Assembly (NCBI GenBank): GCA_040081075.1
Contig: JBEBHJ010000019.1
Coordinates: 1-51,140 of the forward strand
Origin: JANJUB01 sp040081075
Lineage (GTDB): Bacteria > Armatimonadota > Fimbriimonadia > Fimbriimonadales > Fimbriimonadaceae
Direction: 5' to 3'
DNA length: 51,140 nucleotides
A program made the translations under genes and the position numbers. The notes below the pieces were generated by a model. That model searched no databases. It had not been told where the DNA came from and saw nothing but the letters and a program-made list of their open reading frames with translations. Shown here piece after piece: positions 14,732 to 22,594 of this stretch. Every line of letters begins with the position of its first letter. Positions within the stretch are counted from its first letter, which is position 1.

Positions 14732-16915
14732 ATGGCGCGACCCCCAGTCACTCCCGAAAAACTTGCTGACGATTTCGGGCCCCATCTCAATCATGTACCG
14801 CCGGGAGGGTGGCAGACTCGAGGCGAGCCCGACAAGGTTGTTAAGACCCATTGTTGTTTTTGCGGACAGCAATGCGGAATTCAACTTAAAGTGCGCGACA
14901 ATAAAGTGATCGGCTTTGAACCTTGGGAAGAGTTTCCATTCAACAAAGGCAAGCTTTGTCCAAAGGGCGTGAAGCGATACTTGCAAGGGAACCATCCTGA
15001 CCGATTGCTTTCACCTCTTAAACGCGTTGAAGGCAGAGGATTTGAACCCATTGGTTGGGAAGAAGCCTATTCGAAAACGGTAAGTGAGATCCAGCGCATT
15101 CAAGCCCAATATGGCAAAGACTCCGTGGCAATACTTTCTGGCGTCTCGCTCACAAATGAGAAGTCCTATTTGATGGGCAAGTTCGCCCGTGTAGCAGTTC
15201 AGACTTCGGAGCTTGACTACAACGGACGGCTTTGCATGGTTAGCGCTGGAACTGGAAACAAGAAAGCGTTCGGAATAGATCGCGCTGCCAACTACTGGGA
15301 TGATATTGTGCTTGCTGACGTGATTCTGTGCGCGGGCACGAACATCGCGGAGTGCTCACCTATTACGACTGACTACATCTGGAGAGCAAGAGATCGAGGG
15401 GCCAAGTTGATTATGGTGGACCCGCGGGTCACGCCTCTGGCGCGCACTTGCGACCTGCATCTGCCCGTTCGTCCCGGCACGGATAGCGCTCTTTTTACGG
15501 GGATTCTGAGAGTTCTCATCGAAAATGGTTACGTTAACGAAGAGTTCATTGGGGCTCATACCAGCGGTTGGGAAGAAGCGAAGGCATCGGCTTTGGCCCA
15601 GACGCTTGAAGAAGCCTCCCGAATAAGCGGAGTTCTGGTTGAAGACATCGAGAAAGCCGGACACATGTGGGGAGCGGCTAAAACGAGTTTTCTTCTTCAC
15701 GCGCGTGGTATTGAGCATCACACCAAGGGCGTGGACAACGTGCTTTCCTGCATCAATTTGGTTTTAGCAACGGGCCGGCTCGGGCGGCCAGGCTGCGGTT
15801 ATGGAACAATCACGGGGCAAGGCAACGGTCAGGGAGGACGCGAACATGGTCACAAGTGTGATCAACTTCCTGGCAACCGGGATATCGAAAACCCAGAGCA
15901 CCGCGCGTACATAGCTGGCATTTGGGGAATCGAAGAGAGCGAAATGCCTCGGAAGGGCCACACTGCCCAAGAGATCATGAACATGATTCATGAGGGCACG
16001 ATCAAGGCTCTTGTTTCAATCTGCTTTAACCCGCTGGTTTCGTTGCCGGATTCAAATTTCACTCGTGACGCACTGGGCAAACTCGAGCACTACACCGCGA
16101 TTGATTTCTTCCTCAACGAAACCGCTCATCACGCCGACATCGTCCTTGCGGGATCGCTTCACGAAGAAGAAGAAGGAACAAGCACAAGCGCGGAGGGCCG
16201 GGTGATTCGCATTCGAAAAGCCGTTGATCCTCCGGGAGATTCCAAGGCCGATACTGAGATCATTTTGGAAATCGCCAGGCGGCTCGGTCGAGGCAAGTAC
16301 TTCGACCATTTCAAGACCAGTGAAGATATCTTTAATGAACTTCGAATCGCGAGTAAAGGAGGCACGGCGGATTATTACGGTATCACGTACGAGCGCATCG
16401 AGAACGAGATGGGAGTCTTCTGGCCGTGCCCCGAAATCGGGCATCCCGGAACACCGCGACTTTTCGAAACAATGAAGTTCCACACTCCCGATGGTAAAGC
16501 CCACTTTCACTCAACTCCATATCGTCCGGGCGCCGAAGAACCGGATGACGAGTATCCGGTGATTCTGACTACGGGCCGAGTGGTTACCCAATATCTCAGT
16601 GGAACACAAACGCGTCGGATTGGTGGATTGGTTGACTTGTGTCCAGATCCTTACGTGGAGATCCACCCTACGCTTGCGGCCATGTACGGAATCAGTGACG
16701 GGCAGTGGATGAACGTTGAAAGCCGCCGTGGGAAAGTTGTGCTTAAGGCGAAAGTCGTGACCACGATTCGCCCAGACACCATTTTCATTCCCTATCACTG
16801 GCCTGGCGCGCGATCAGCCAATAACCTGACCAACCGCGCCCTCGATCCCCTAAGCAAGATCCCCGAGTTTAAGAAATCGGTTGTCCGCATTTCGGCGGCA
16901 GGGGAGCCGGTATGA
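14732..16915 (+). CDS. NasA/NapA-type molybdoenzyme (putative nitrate reductase catalytic subunit)
   Basis: About 727 residues of the DMSO-reductase superfamily. N-terminal [4Fe-4S] ligands: CCFCGQQC then LCPKG (C-x2-C-x3-C-...-C). The probable molybdenum ligand is Cys in NGRLCMVSAGTGNKKAFG, the Nap/Nas/formate dehydrogenase pattern. The segment TGQGNGQGGREHGHKCDQLPGNRD resembles assimilatory nitrate reductases (TGQPNAMGGREVG), but formate-dehydrogenase-like relatives cannot be excluded. No Tat signal, so cytoplasmic. Start ATG 14732 was chosen over longer in-frame readings because it begins just after the promoter and matches family N-termini. It overlaps the cupin gene by 4 bp. Context (NarK, Fe-S, Rieske) supports nitrate reduction. 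Confidence 0.85.
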   Translation: MARPPVTPEKLADDFGPHLNHVPPGGWQTRGEPDKVVKTHCCFCGQQCGIQLKVRDNKVIGFEPWEEFPFNKGKLCPKGVKRYLQGNHPDRLLSPLKRVEGRGFEPIGWEEAYSKTVSEIQRIQAQYGKDSVAILSGVSLTNEKSYLMGKFARVAVQTSELDYNGRLCMVSAGTGNKKAFGIDRAANYWDDIVLADVILCAGTNIAECSPITTDYIWRARDRGAKLIMVDPRVTPLARTCDLHLPVRPGTDSALFTGILRVLIENGYVNEEFIGAHTSGWEEAKASALAQTLEEASRISGVLVEDIEKAGHMWGAAKTSFLLHARGIEHHTKGVDNVLSCINLVLATGRLGRPGCGYGTITGQGNGQGGREHGHKCDQLPGNRDIENPEHRAYIAGIWGIEESEMPRKGHTAQEIMNMIHEGTIKALVSICFNPLVSLPDSNFTRDALGKLEHYTAIDFFLNETAHHADIVLAGSLHEEEEGTSTSAEGRVIRIRKAVDPPGDSKADTEIILEIARRLGRGKYFDHFKTSEDIFNELRIASKGGTADYYGITYERIENEMGVFWPCPEIGHPGTPRLFETMKFHTPDGKAHFHSTPYRPGAEEPDDEYPVILTTGRVVTQYLSGTQTRRIGGLVDLCPDPYVEIHPTLAAMYGISDGQWMNVESRRGKVVLKAKVVTTIRPDTIFIPYHWPGARSANNLTNRALDPLSKIPEFKKSVVRISAAGEPV

Positions 16916-17259
16916 TTTGGACCAACGGATTGACCGAAAAATCAGCGATATGGTCTATTGAAACCGAGGACCTGGACGTGACTTTGCTCTCTTGGGATGA
17001 TTGCGGAGGAGTCGCACCTCATGTGAACTCAGAGGTCGATGTGGTGATGATCGTTTTGTCGGGAAGCGGCCTCGTAAAAGTCGGCGACGAGCAACAGAAC
17101 TTAGATGCGGGAGCTATCATCGTTATCCCAAAGTCGCTAAAACGCGAAGTTCACTGCACCAGCAAGCGCCTGACATATCTAAACGTTCACAAGCGACGTC
17201 GAAAAATGCAACCGAACATGGTTCGACCCTCGATTGCGGAGGGGAGAGAAGATGAGTGA
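16912..17259 (+). CDS. Small cupin-domain protein
   Basis: 115 residues with a single cupin barrel: HVNSEVDVVMIVLSGSGLVKVGDEQQNLDAGAIIVIPKSLKREV. The first motif keeps one His but the second lacks the usual metal His set, so metal binding is doubtful. The C-terminus is basic. ATGA overlap with the molybdoenzyme and 8-bp overlap with the next gene tie it firmly to the operon. A role as sensor or assembly factor for the reductase is a guess. Confidence 0.75.
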   Translation: MIWTNGLTEKSAIWSIETEDLDVTLLSWDDCGGVAPHVNSEVDVVMIVLSGSGLVKVGDEQQNLDAGAIIVIPKSLKREVHCTSKRLTYLNVHKRRRKMQPNMVRPSIAEGREDE

Positions 17260-17851
17260 TCTCCAGTTTTACATCGACCCCAGTCGCTGCATCGGATGCA
17301 ACGCATGTGTCGCGGCGTGCGCGGAGTGCGACACGCATGCCGGGGTCTCCATGATCCACTTGGAGACTATTCAACGTGGTGACAGCGTGCAAACCACCCC
17401 CGTGATATGCATGCACTGCGAGGAACCGGCTTGTGCGATGGTGTGCCCAGCGGATGCGATCAAGCGGATGCCCGATGGCATAGTCCAGAGTTCGTTAAAA
17501 CCGCGTTGCATTGGGTGTACAAACTGCGTTTACGCGTGCCCGTTTGGAGTGCCAAAACATGACACCAAGATTGATCAAATGATGAAGTGCGATATGTGCT
17601 ACGACCGAACTTCCATTGGCAAGAAGCCCATGTGCGCTACAGTCTGCCCTTCACAAGCGCTCTTGTACGGAACGCCCGAGGAGATTGCTGCCCAGCGAGG
17701 GGGCAGCCCGATTAATGAGTTTGTTTTTGGTTCCAGAACCATCAAAACCAAGGTCAATTTGATGATGCCGGCCGGAACGAAGCGCATGGAAGTAAAGGTG
17801 GGCGCGACAATTCGCGCCAGTGACTTGCTGACCAATTCGAGGTTGAGATAA
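17252..17851 (+). CDS. Four-cluster ferredoxin subunit (DmsB/NrfC-like)
   Basis: 199 residues, electron-transfer partner of the second molybdoenzyme. Cys motifs in order: CIGCNACVAACAEC, CMHCEEPACAMVCPADA, CIGCTNCVYACPFG, CDMCYDR...CATVCPSQA. All four clusters have their full set of Cys, unlike the Fe-S subunit of the first operon. Start ATG 17252 (MSDLQFYID) follows a strong GGGGAGAG ribosome site and overlaps the cupin stop. The last 45 residues are a non-Cys tail. Stop and next ATG overlap by one base. Confidence 0.87.
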   Translation: MSDLQFYIDPSRCIGCNACVAACAECDTHAGVSMIHLETIQRGDSVQTTPVICMHCEEPACAMVCPADAIKRMPDGIVQSSLKPRCIGCTNCVYACPFGVPKHDTKIDQMMKCDMCYDRTSIGKKPMCATVCPSQALLYGTPEEIAAQRGGSPINEFVFGSRTIKTKVNLMMPAGTKRMEVKVGATIRASDLLTNSRLR

Positions 17852-18348
17852 TGGATAAACAGCTAAAAGCCGATTTCCCGATTGATTGGGAAGATGATGG
17901 ATATGTTTCGCGTCGCGAATTTTTTAAGTTTATGACGGTTGCGAGCGGTGGCCTGGCCGTTGGGTCTGTCGCTTTGGCCGCCTGGTCACAAACAACACGC
18001 GGTGTAAAGGTGCACGAACCGAAGCGGATTGTGGCTCTCAGCGAGATTGCCGTCGGCAAATCGATGGCGTTCAACTATCCCGGTGATTCGGACATTTGCA
18101 TCCTGGTTCGTCATCTGGATGGCAGTTTCAACGCGTTTTCCCGCCGTTGCACTCACCTCTCTTGTCCCGTAGATTATCAACCAGATAAAGATCGTCTTTA
18201 TTGTCCATGCCATAACGGGGCATTTTCCGCCGTTGATGGAAAAGTTCTACAAGGTCCGCCCCCCCATCCGCTTCGCCAAATCGTGGTTGAAGAACGAGAC
18301 GGCGACCTATGGGCAGTTGGCATTCGAGAAGGTGAAGCTAGTGCCTAA
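17851..18348 (+). CDS. Tat-exported Rieske-domain protein
   Basis: 165 residues. The N-terminus has a clear twin-arginine motif, SRREFFKFMTVASGGLAVG, with a hydrophobic helix likely kept as an anchor. The Rieske ligands are CTHLSC and CPCHNG, then a GPPPHPL proline loop typical of bc-complex Rieske proteins. It is thus predicted on the outer face, while its neighbours are cytoplasmic or membrane; no cytochrome b accompanies it directly. It may dock to the cytochrome b encoded downstream (18556-19584) or to the first operon's bc module. A tatA gene lies at 35180. Confidence 0.85.
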   Translation: MDKQLKADFPIDWEDDGYVSRREFFKFMTVASGGLAVGSVALAAWSQTTRGVKVHEPKRIVALSEIAVGKSMAFNYPGDSDICILVRHLDGSFNAFSRRCTHLSCPVDYQPDKDRLYCPCHNGAFSAVDGKVLQGPPPHPLRQIVVEERDGDLWAVGIREGEASA

Positions 18349-18559
18349 TCTTGCTCAAAAGCGACAAAAATCCGCGGTCTTTGTTGCTCTGCTGCTGTTT
18401 AACCTGGTCTTGGTGCTTTTACAGTTATGGTTGTTTGTCAGTGTGCTTGAAGGGCTCATTGCGGGAAAGGGAGCAATGGCCATTCCGGCGGCGATTGCGA
18501 GCGCAGTGCTTTTCTTCGTGAACGTGTGGATGCTCCGTGGCTTGCAGCGACTTGACTAA
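18341..18559 (+). CDS. Small two-helix membrane protein
   Basis: 72 residues: a basic start (VPNLAQKRQK), a helix AVFVALLLFNLVLVLLQLWLFV, a short loop, and a second helix IPAAIASAVLFFVNVWML. GTG 18341 overlaps the Rieske stop by 8 bp. It resembles small membrane proteins (DUF6755-like, from memory) found next to Rieske/nitrate reductase genes, and may anchor the Fe-S or Rieske subunit. Function unknown. Its stop codon overlaps that of the convergent gene by 4 bp. Confidence 0.68.
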   Translation: MPNLAQKRQKSAVFVALLLFNLVLVLLQLWLFVSVLEGLIAGKGAMAIPAAIASAVLFFVNVWMLRGLQRLD

Positions 18560-19584
18560 CCCACAAAAGGTTGACCGCTGATCAACGCCGCCTGATTGAG
18601 TGCGATCAGCCGGCGTTTTTCAGCGGGCGAAAGATCTTGGTGTTCGCCGAAGTCCAACCCGATCTCTTTCATCACCTCAACCAGATCGTCGTGATGCATC
18701 TGGCTTTGGTAAGGCTCCCCGCTTCTCGAGCACAGTGCCTGAGGGCCACGTTGCCCCTCTTCTTTGTAATAGGCGACTCCAAGTTGGGCCGGCCGCTGAA
18801 TGACGTGGAACAGCTTTCCAAAGGGCAACCAGAGTAACAAAACGATGACGGTAAACGCATGGAGGAGAGACAAAAAAGAATAGTTCTGGCCACCCATGAG
18901 TTTGTAGCTAGCGGTGATCATCAAGCCGGTCACTGAAACGGCGAACAAAAGGAACAGTGGGATCAAGTCATTGGCGAGTGTTTGCACTGCTTGAGCTCCT
19001 CGATCAAATAGCCGCCGATGCATGGCGAGGGCAACGCCAGTAAGGACCAATACGGCACTGATGTTCAAACCATTGAACATGAAGAAACCGATGACGCTTT
19101 TTGGGGGGAAAGCGAACTGGCGCATTCCCATAAACTCAACAACGTAGTCGGAACCATTTGCGGCTATTCCAAACTGAACCCAACCCCAACTCAGGGGGAA
19201 GGTGATGGCAAATGCAATGAGGCACCCCCACGCCAAGCACATATGAGCCGCCCATCGTTGACGACTACGTTGCTCGATGAACTTCTGAACGATAATCTGG
19301 TTCCACAGATGTCCAAACAGATTCAGTAAGTTCGCGGCTAGCCTACGAGGCTTCAAAAACAGCTGCCAGCTTGCCTTGAAATAGCGCCATGTCGGGGGGC
19401 GCTGAATCCACATTGTGTAACGGAAGCCAATGGCGAACGCCGCGAAGACTGTTGCCGCCGCGTAAGCAGCCAGAGGCGTGTCAAACCGAGCGAAAGCAGC
19501 TGAGCCAATGACAATGAAAAGTACAATTAAGAGTGCTGCGCAAGAAGCAACCACCGATGCAATCATTCTGGTTCGATTCATCAT
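18556..19584 (-). CDS. NarI/HdrE-like membrane cytochrome b
   Basis: 342 residues with about six membrane segments. A conserved-looking block, LLHAFTVIVLLLWLPFGKLFHVIQRPAQLG, and HMCLAWG provide His residues for heme b, as in nitrate reductase gamma and heterodisulfide reductase E subunits. The soluble C-terminus has CSRSGEPYQSQMHHDDLVEVMKEIG. It would oxidise menaquinol for one of the molybdoenzymes. It follows the second narK by 7 bp on the same strand, so they share the boxed promoter at 21096-21109. Confidence 0.72.
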   Translation of the reverse strand: MMNRTRMIASVVASCAALLIVLFIVIGSAAFARFDTPLAAYAAATVFAAFAIGFRYTMWIQRPPTWRYFKASWQLFLKPRRLAANLLNLFGHLWNQIIVQKFIEQRSRQRWAAHMCLAWGCLIAFAITFPLSWGWVQFGIAANGSDYVVEFMGMRQFAFPPKSVIGFFMFNGLNISAVLVLTGVALAMHRRLFDRGAQAVQTLANDLIPLFLLFAVSVTGLMITASYKLMGGQNYSFLSLLHAFTVIVLLLWLPFGKLFHVIQRPAQLGVAYYKEEGQRGPQALCSRSGEPYQSQMHHDDLVEVMKEIGLDFGEHQDLSPAEKRRLIALNQAALISGQPFVG

Positions 19585-19591
19585 AAACAGG

Positions 19592-21061
19592 CTACCTATT
19601 TGACGTCATGCCGCGCGTCATTCTCAAGATCACCACATGCATCCAGACCAAACATACGATAGACAGAACGCCAAGGAAGACCCAACATGAAGTCCAAAGG
19701 CCAGTGAGCTTCAGGAGGTAACCAAACAAGATCGGGCAAAAGAAGCCACCGAGACCACCAATAACACCCACGATCCCCCCAACGACACCAACGTCATTGG
19801 GGAAATACTCAGGAATGTGTTTATATACTGCCGCCTTTCCGATGCCCATCATGATGCCAGCAAGGAAAACGAGGCCGGTAAAAACCCAGACATTGGCTTG
19901 GAAGTAAACGTGGGTAATCCCTCGTGCCAAAAGCTCTTTCTTCTTGACTTGCTGACCAGGCTTGACCGCTGGCTCTTGCCACGATCTGAACGTCGGCATC
20001 ACAAGAACGCCTTCTTCAAGTTTCTTGGGATCCAAAGGGGTTTCGGTATGGAGGTTGTAAGTCTTATCGCCAACAACAATGTGATCCATTGATGCCGAAA
20101 CGACAGTGCCCTTTCGGTCGGCCATGACGCCCTCTCCAGGGGACCGGATGTCCATTCTCGGCGCAATCAAAAGCAGGAAGAACAGCGCGCAAGAGCTAAG
20201 AATCCAATACATGGTTGAGCGTGCCCCAAACTTATCCGAAGCCCAGCCCCCTAATGCCCGAATGACGCCAGAGGGGAGGCTAAACACCGAAGCCAAGAGC
20301 CCCGCCATCGCAAGTGACATTCCGTAAACATTAAGATAATAGGGAACGAGCCATTGGGCAAGTGCAACAAAGGCACCAAAGACCAAGAAGTAGTAGATTC
20401 CAAATCGCCAGACTCTGACGTCTTTGAGCGGGGCCAACATTTGACCCATGGTCTTTTGGCTCGCGGCTTCAACTTTTTTGTTGACGGTCAACAGGGCGAA
20501 CAGCCCTGCCATGATGAGCAGTGCGATACCGTAAACGATAGGAAGAGTCCTCCACCCTTCTATGTTTTGCCCGGCGTTAGTGAAATTTTTCAGCATCGTT
20601 GGCGCGGCCAAAGTCGTAATTGCTGAACCAGCGTTGCCCATGCCAAAAATGCCCAGGGCCGTTCCCTGTCGTTCTTTGGCAAACCATAGAGACGAATAGG
20701 CGATTCCAACTGCGAACGACGCTCCGCTCATGCCAAACATGAGCCCTGCGAGCATAAACCCCATGAAGGTTGAAACTTGGCTCGTTATAAACAGTGAAGA
20801 TGCGGCGAAAACCATTACGCTGATGAAAACAGGCTTTCCACCATAGCGATCAGTGAGCAAACCTGCGGGCAAACGCATGACCGAACCCGTCAAGATCGGG
20901 ATCCCGATAAGCCAGCCGATCTGACCCTTATCAATCATCAGATAGCGGTTGTCAACCAAGAACGTGATCAACACCCCGTACATAGTCCAAACCGCGAAAC
21001 ACACCGTAAAGGCCAGCGTGTTCATGAACAAGATGCGATTGGAGGGAGTCCTTTCACTCAT
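19592..21061 (-). CDS. narK: NarK-type nitrate/nitrite porter (second copy)
   Basis: About 489 residues, major facilitator fold. Key segments are RLPAGLLTDRYGGKPVF, LMFGMSGASFAVGIAYSSLWFAKERQGTALGIFGMGNAGSAIT and, in the second half, GWASDKFGARSTMYW. A soluble loop of about 90 residues between helices 9 and 10 (from RMDIRSPGEG to KKELLARG) contains a small beta-rich insert (VVSASMDHIVVGDKTYNLHTETPL), unusual for NarK and absent from the first copy. Start: ATG 21061 (MSERTPSN), exactly 41.5 bp from the palindrome centre, is preferred over an upstream in-frame start that lies within the promoter. Confidence 0.9.
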   Translation of the reverse strand: MSERTPSNRILFMNTLAFTVCFAVWTMYGVLITFLVDNRYLMIDKGQIGWLIGIPILTGSVMRLPAGLLTDRYGGKPVFISVMVFAASSLFITSQVSTFMGFMLAGLMFGMSGASFAVGIAYSSLWFAKERQGTALGIFGMGNAGSAITTLAAPTMLKNFTNAGQNIEGWRTLPIVYGIALLIMAGLFALLTVNKKVEAASQKTMGQMLAPLKDVRVWRFGIYYFLVFGAFVALAQWLVPYYLNVYGMSLAMAGLLASVFSLPSGVIRALGGWASDKFGARSTMYWILSSCALFFLLLIAPRMDIRSPGEGVMADRKGTVVSASMDHIVVGDKTYNLHTETPLDPKKLEEGVLVMPTFRSWQEPAVKPGQQVKKKELLARGITHVYFQANVWVFTGLVFLAGIMMGIGKAAVYKHIPEYFPNDVGVVGGIVGVIGGLGGFFCPILFGYLLKLTGLWTSCWVFLGVLSIVCLVWMHVVILRMTRGMTSNR

Positions 21062-21095
21062 GGTTCTATGGTGCATGATCCTGTGGCCCGGAGCC

Positions 21096-21109
21096 ATGAT
21101 GAAGATCAT
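21096..21109 (-). promoter_or_regulatory. FNR-type palindrome upstream of the second narK
   Basis: ATGAT-GAAG-ATCAT, perfect 5+4+5, centre 21102.5, 41.5 bp from ATG 21061. It is the closest of the six to the classical FNR consensus TTGAT-N4-ATCAA. The -10 region is weak (CACCAT, or CATAGA a little nearer the start). Confidence 0.72.
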
Positions 21110-21120
21110 AAGGTGGTGTA

Positions 21121-21328
21121 TTACTTGCGGTGAGCCAACGACGTTTGCAACATCCGGCCATGAGCTTTTTCGTTATCCGCCGCAAGCTCCCGGATTTGCT
21201 CAGGGGACTCGGCTTTATCGTAGGAAATATATTAGGAGTGACGATCACCTTTGGGGTGACGCACCGAGGCCAGAATGCGCCTTCAAAATGAGATCGAATC
21301 AAAGGTTCGGCTTCGGTGAGGTGGATCA
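21121..21328 (-). pseudogene. Remnant of a D-2-hydroxyacid dehydrogenase gene with internal deletion
   Basis: Directly after the porin stop codon the minus strand reads LIHLTEAEPLIRSHFEGAF, matching the N-terminus of the intact dehydrogenase at 29078-30091, then jumps to PKVIVTPN, which matches that gene's PKVIITPH near its C-terminus. A further frame change continues as YDKAESPEQIRELAADN to a TAA at 21121. DNA identity to the intact copy is 53/56 for 21273-21328 against 30017-30072, and 20/21 for 21234-21254 against 29192-29212. The start-equivalent codon is CTG. It is a non-functional fragment, or a flank left by rearrangement. Confidence 0.8.
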
Positions 21329-21329
21329 G

Positions 21330-22538
21330 TTAGAATCTAATCTGGCCCATTAAATACATCCAAGTCTGCTTATCAGCCACTCCTCCGTTGCGTGCTTTAA
21401 TGAAGTTCCCTGGCGTGAATATGCCAAAACCGCCGGCAAAGCTCGTTCGGGGATTAAGTTTGTAACTTAGTTCGAAGTCAATCTCGCTGCCGACGTCCTT
21501 TCCGGATGCGCCAGTTGGGTCAATGAATGCTCCGAGGGCACCGCGATTAATGCCGCCGCCTGCTCCGTACCAGCCATCGGAGGCATCTCGCAAACCGAAC
21601 TTGTGCCAATGCAGTTTTGCTCCAAACTTCGGATCAAATTGATGCTCGACGCCAAAGGCAACCTCTTCCATGTTTCGCCAGCTCTGCATATCCATGGAAC
21701 CGTAGAACTTATGGTTGGTTGGAAGCAGATTATCGAAGGTGTAACTTGTATCGGCGTTACCACCACCACTCGCGGCATTGAGTTCAACAAAGAACCTCGT
21801 CTTCGACGACTGTTGATAGCTAAGGCTTCCGTGAAGCGCCCACGAGCGCAATGATCGACCAGCCGAATTCCCCGATTGGACGGCTACTTCCGCTTCTGGT
21901 GTGAATTTGTCGAACTTCTTCTGCCAAGCATGGGCCAGTGTCCAAACATCCGTGTCGGGGGTTCCATTTGCCCCGTCATGCTTGAAGTAGACCTGAGTCA
22001 AACCTGATGAACTCTTGTAGGTGGTGCCCGCCACTCGGGTTCGGTTCGACTTCGGCAATGCGACTCCGACTTTGAACGCAAAGGCATCCCAACTCCCGGT
22101 TTGTAACCGAATTCCGTCGTATGCCCTCCCGGCAGTGGACCATTCTAACGTGCCGAGCAAGCGTTCGGAGCCCACATTTATCTTCTGTCGCCCAACGGTG
22201 AGCGACATATTGTTATGTCGATACTTGGCAAAGGCTAGGTTTACATCGCTGAAATCATCGCTAGTTTGGCTAAAACTGGTGCGAATGCTATCGGATGCGA
22301 GTTGATATTGGATTTCACCAGACCACTCTTTGCCGTAGTTCCACTCCACCCCTGCACGCATTCGGTTAATCAGATCGGTGCGGTCATCGTCGGTGCTGCC
22401 AGGTGCGCTTCCCCCGGTTCCGGTTCCCGAAGGATTGGTCAGGAAGTCCCGATTCAGCCTGCGTTCATACCGAAGCCGCCAATCAAAATAGGGTTTAACG
22501 TTAACTTTGATGTCTTGAAAGTGAACTGGAATATACAT
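21330..22538 (-). CDS. Outer-membrane beta-barrel porin-like protein lacking a signal peptide
   Basis: About 402 residues made of alternating amphipathic strands (FDWRLRYERRLNRDF, KEWSGEIQYQLASDS, LAFAKYRHNNMSLTVGRQKINVG) and a C-terminal Phe (MGQIRF), typical of alginate-export-like or general porins. It probably passes anions such as nitrate or nitrite, inferred from its boxed promoter. Oddly, no signal peptide is encoded at ATG 22538 or ATG 22556, and none is found in other frames upstream, so the 5' end may be lost or rearranged. ATG 22538 (MYIPVHFQ) is used because the palindrome at 22579-22594 and CATGAT at 22552-22557 predict transcription starting near 22545. Confidence 0.75.
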   Translation of the reverse strand: MYIPVHFQDIKVNVKPYFDWRLRYERRLNRDFLTNPSGTGTGGSAPGSTDDDRTDLINRMRAGVEWNYGKEWSGEIQYQLASDSIRTSFSQTSDDFSDVNLAFAKYRHNNMSLTVGRQKINVGSERLLGTLEWSTAGRAYDGIRLQTGSWDAFAFKVGVALPKSNRTRVAGTTYKSSSGLTQVYFKHDGANGTPDTDVWTLAHAWQKKFDKFTPEAEVAVQSGNSAGRSLRSWALHGSLSYQQSSKTRFFVELNAASGGGNADTSYTFDNLLPTNHKFYGSMDMQSWRNMEEVAFGVEHQFDPKFGAKLHWHKFGLRDASDGWYGAGGGINRGALGAFIDPTGASGKDVGSEIDFELSYKLNPRTSFAGGFGIFTPGNFIKARNGGVADKQTWMYLMGQIRF

Positions 22539-22578
22539 GATCTCAATTCCAATCATGGTTGGCTTTTCCGCATTTGTG

Positions 22579-22594
22579 TATGACCAGGCTCATA
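22579..22594 (-). promoter_or_regulatory. FNR/DNR-type palindrome upstream of the porin
   Basis: TATGAC-CAGG-CTCATA, 5 of 6 positions symmetric, centre 22586.5. The minus-strand hexamer CATGAT (22552-22557) is a fair -10 at the class II distance. Confidence 0.6.
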
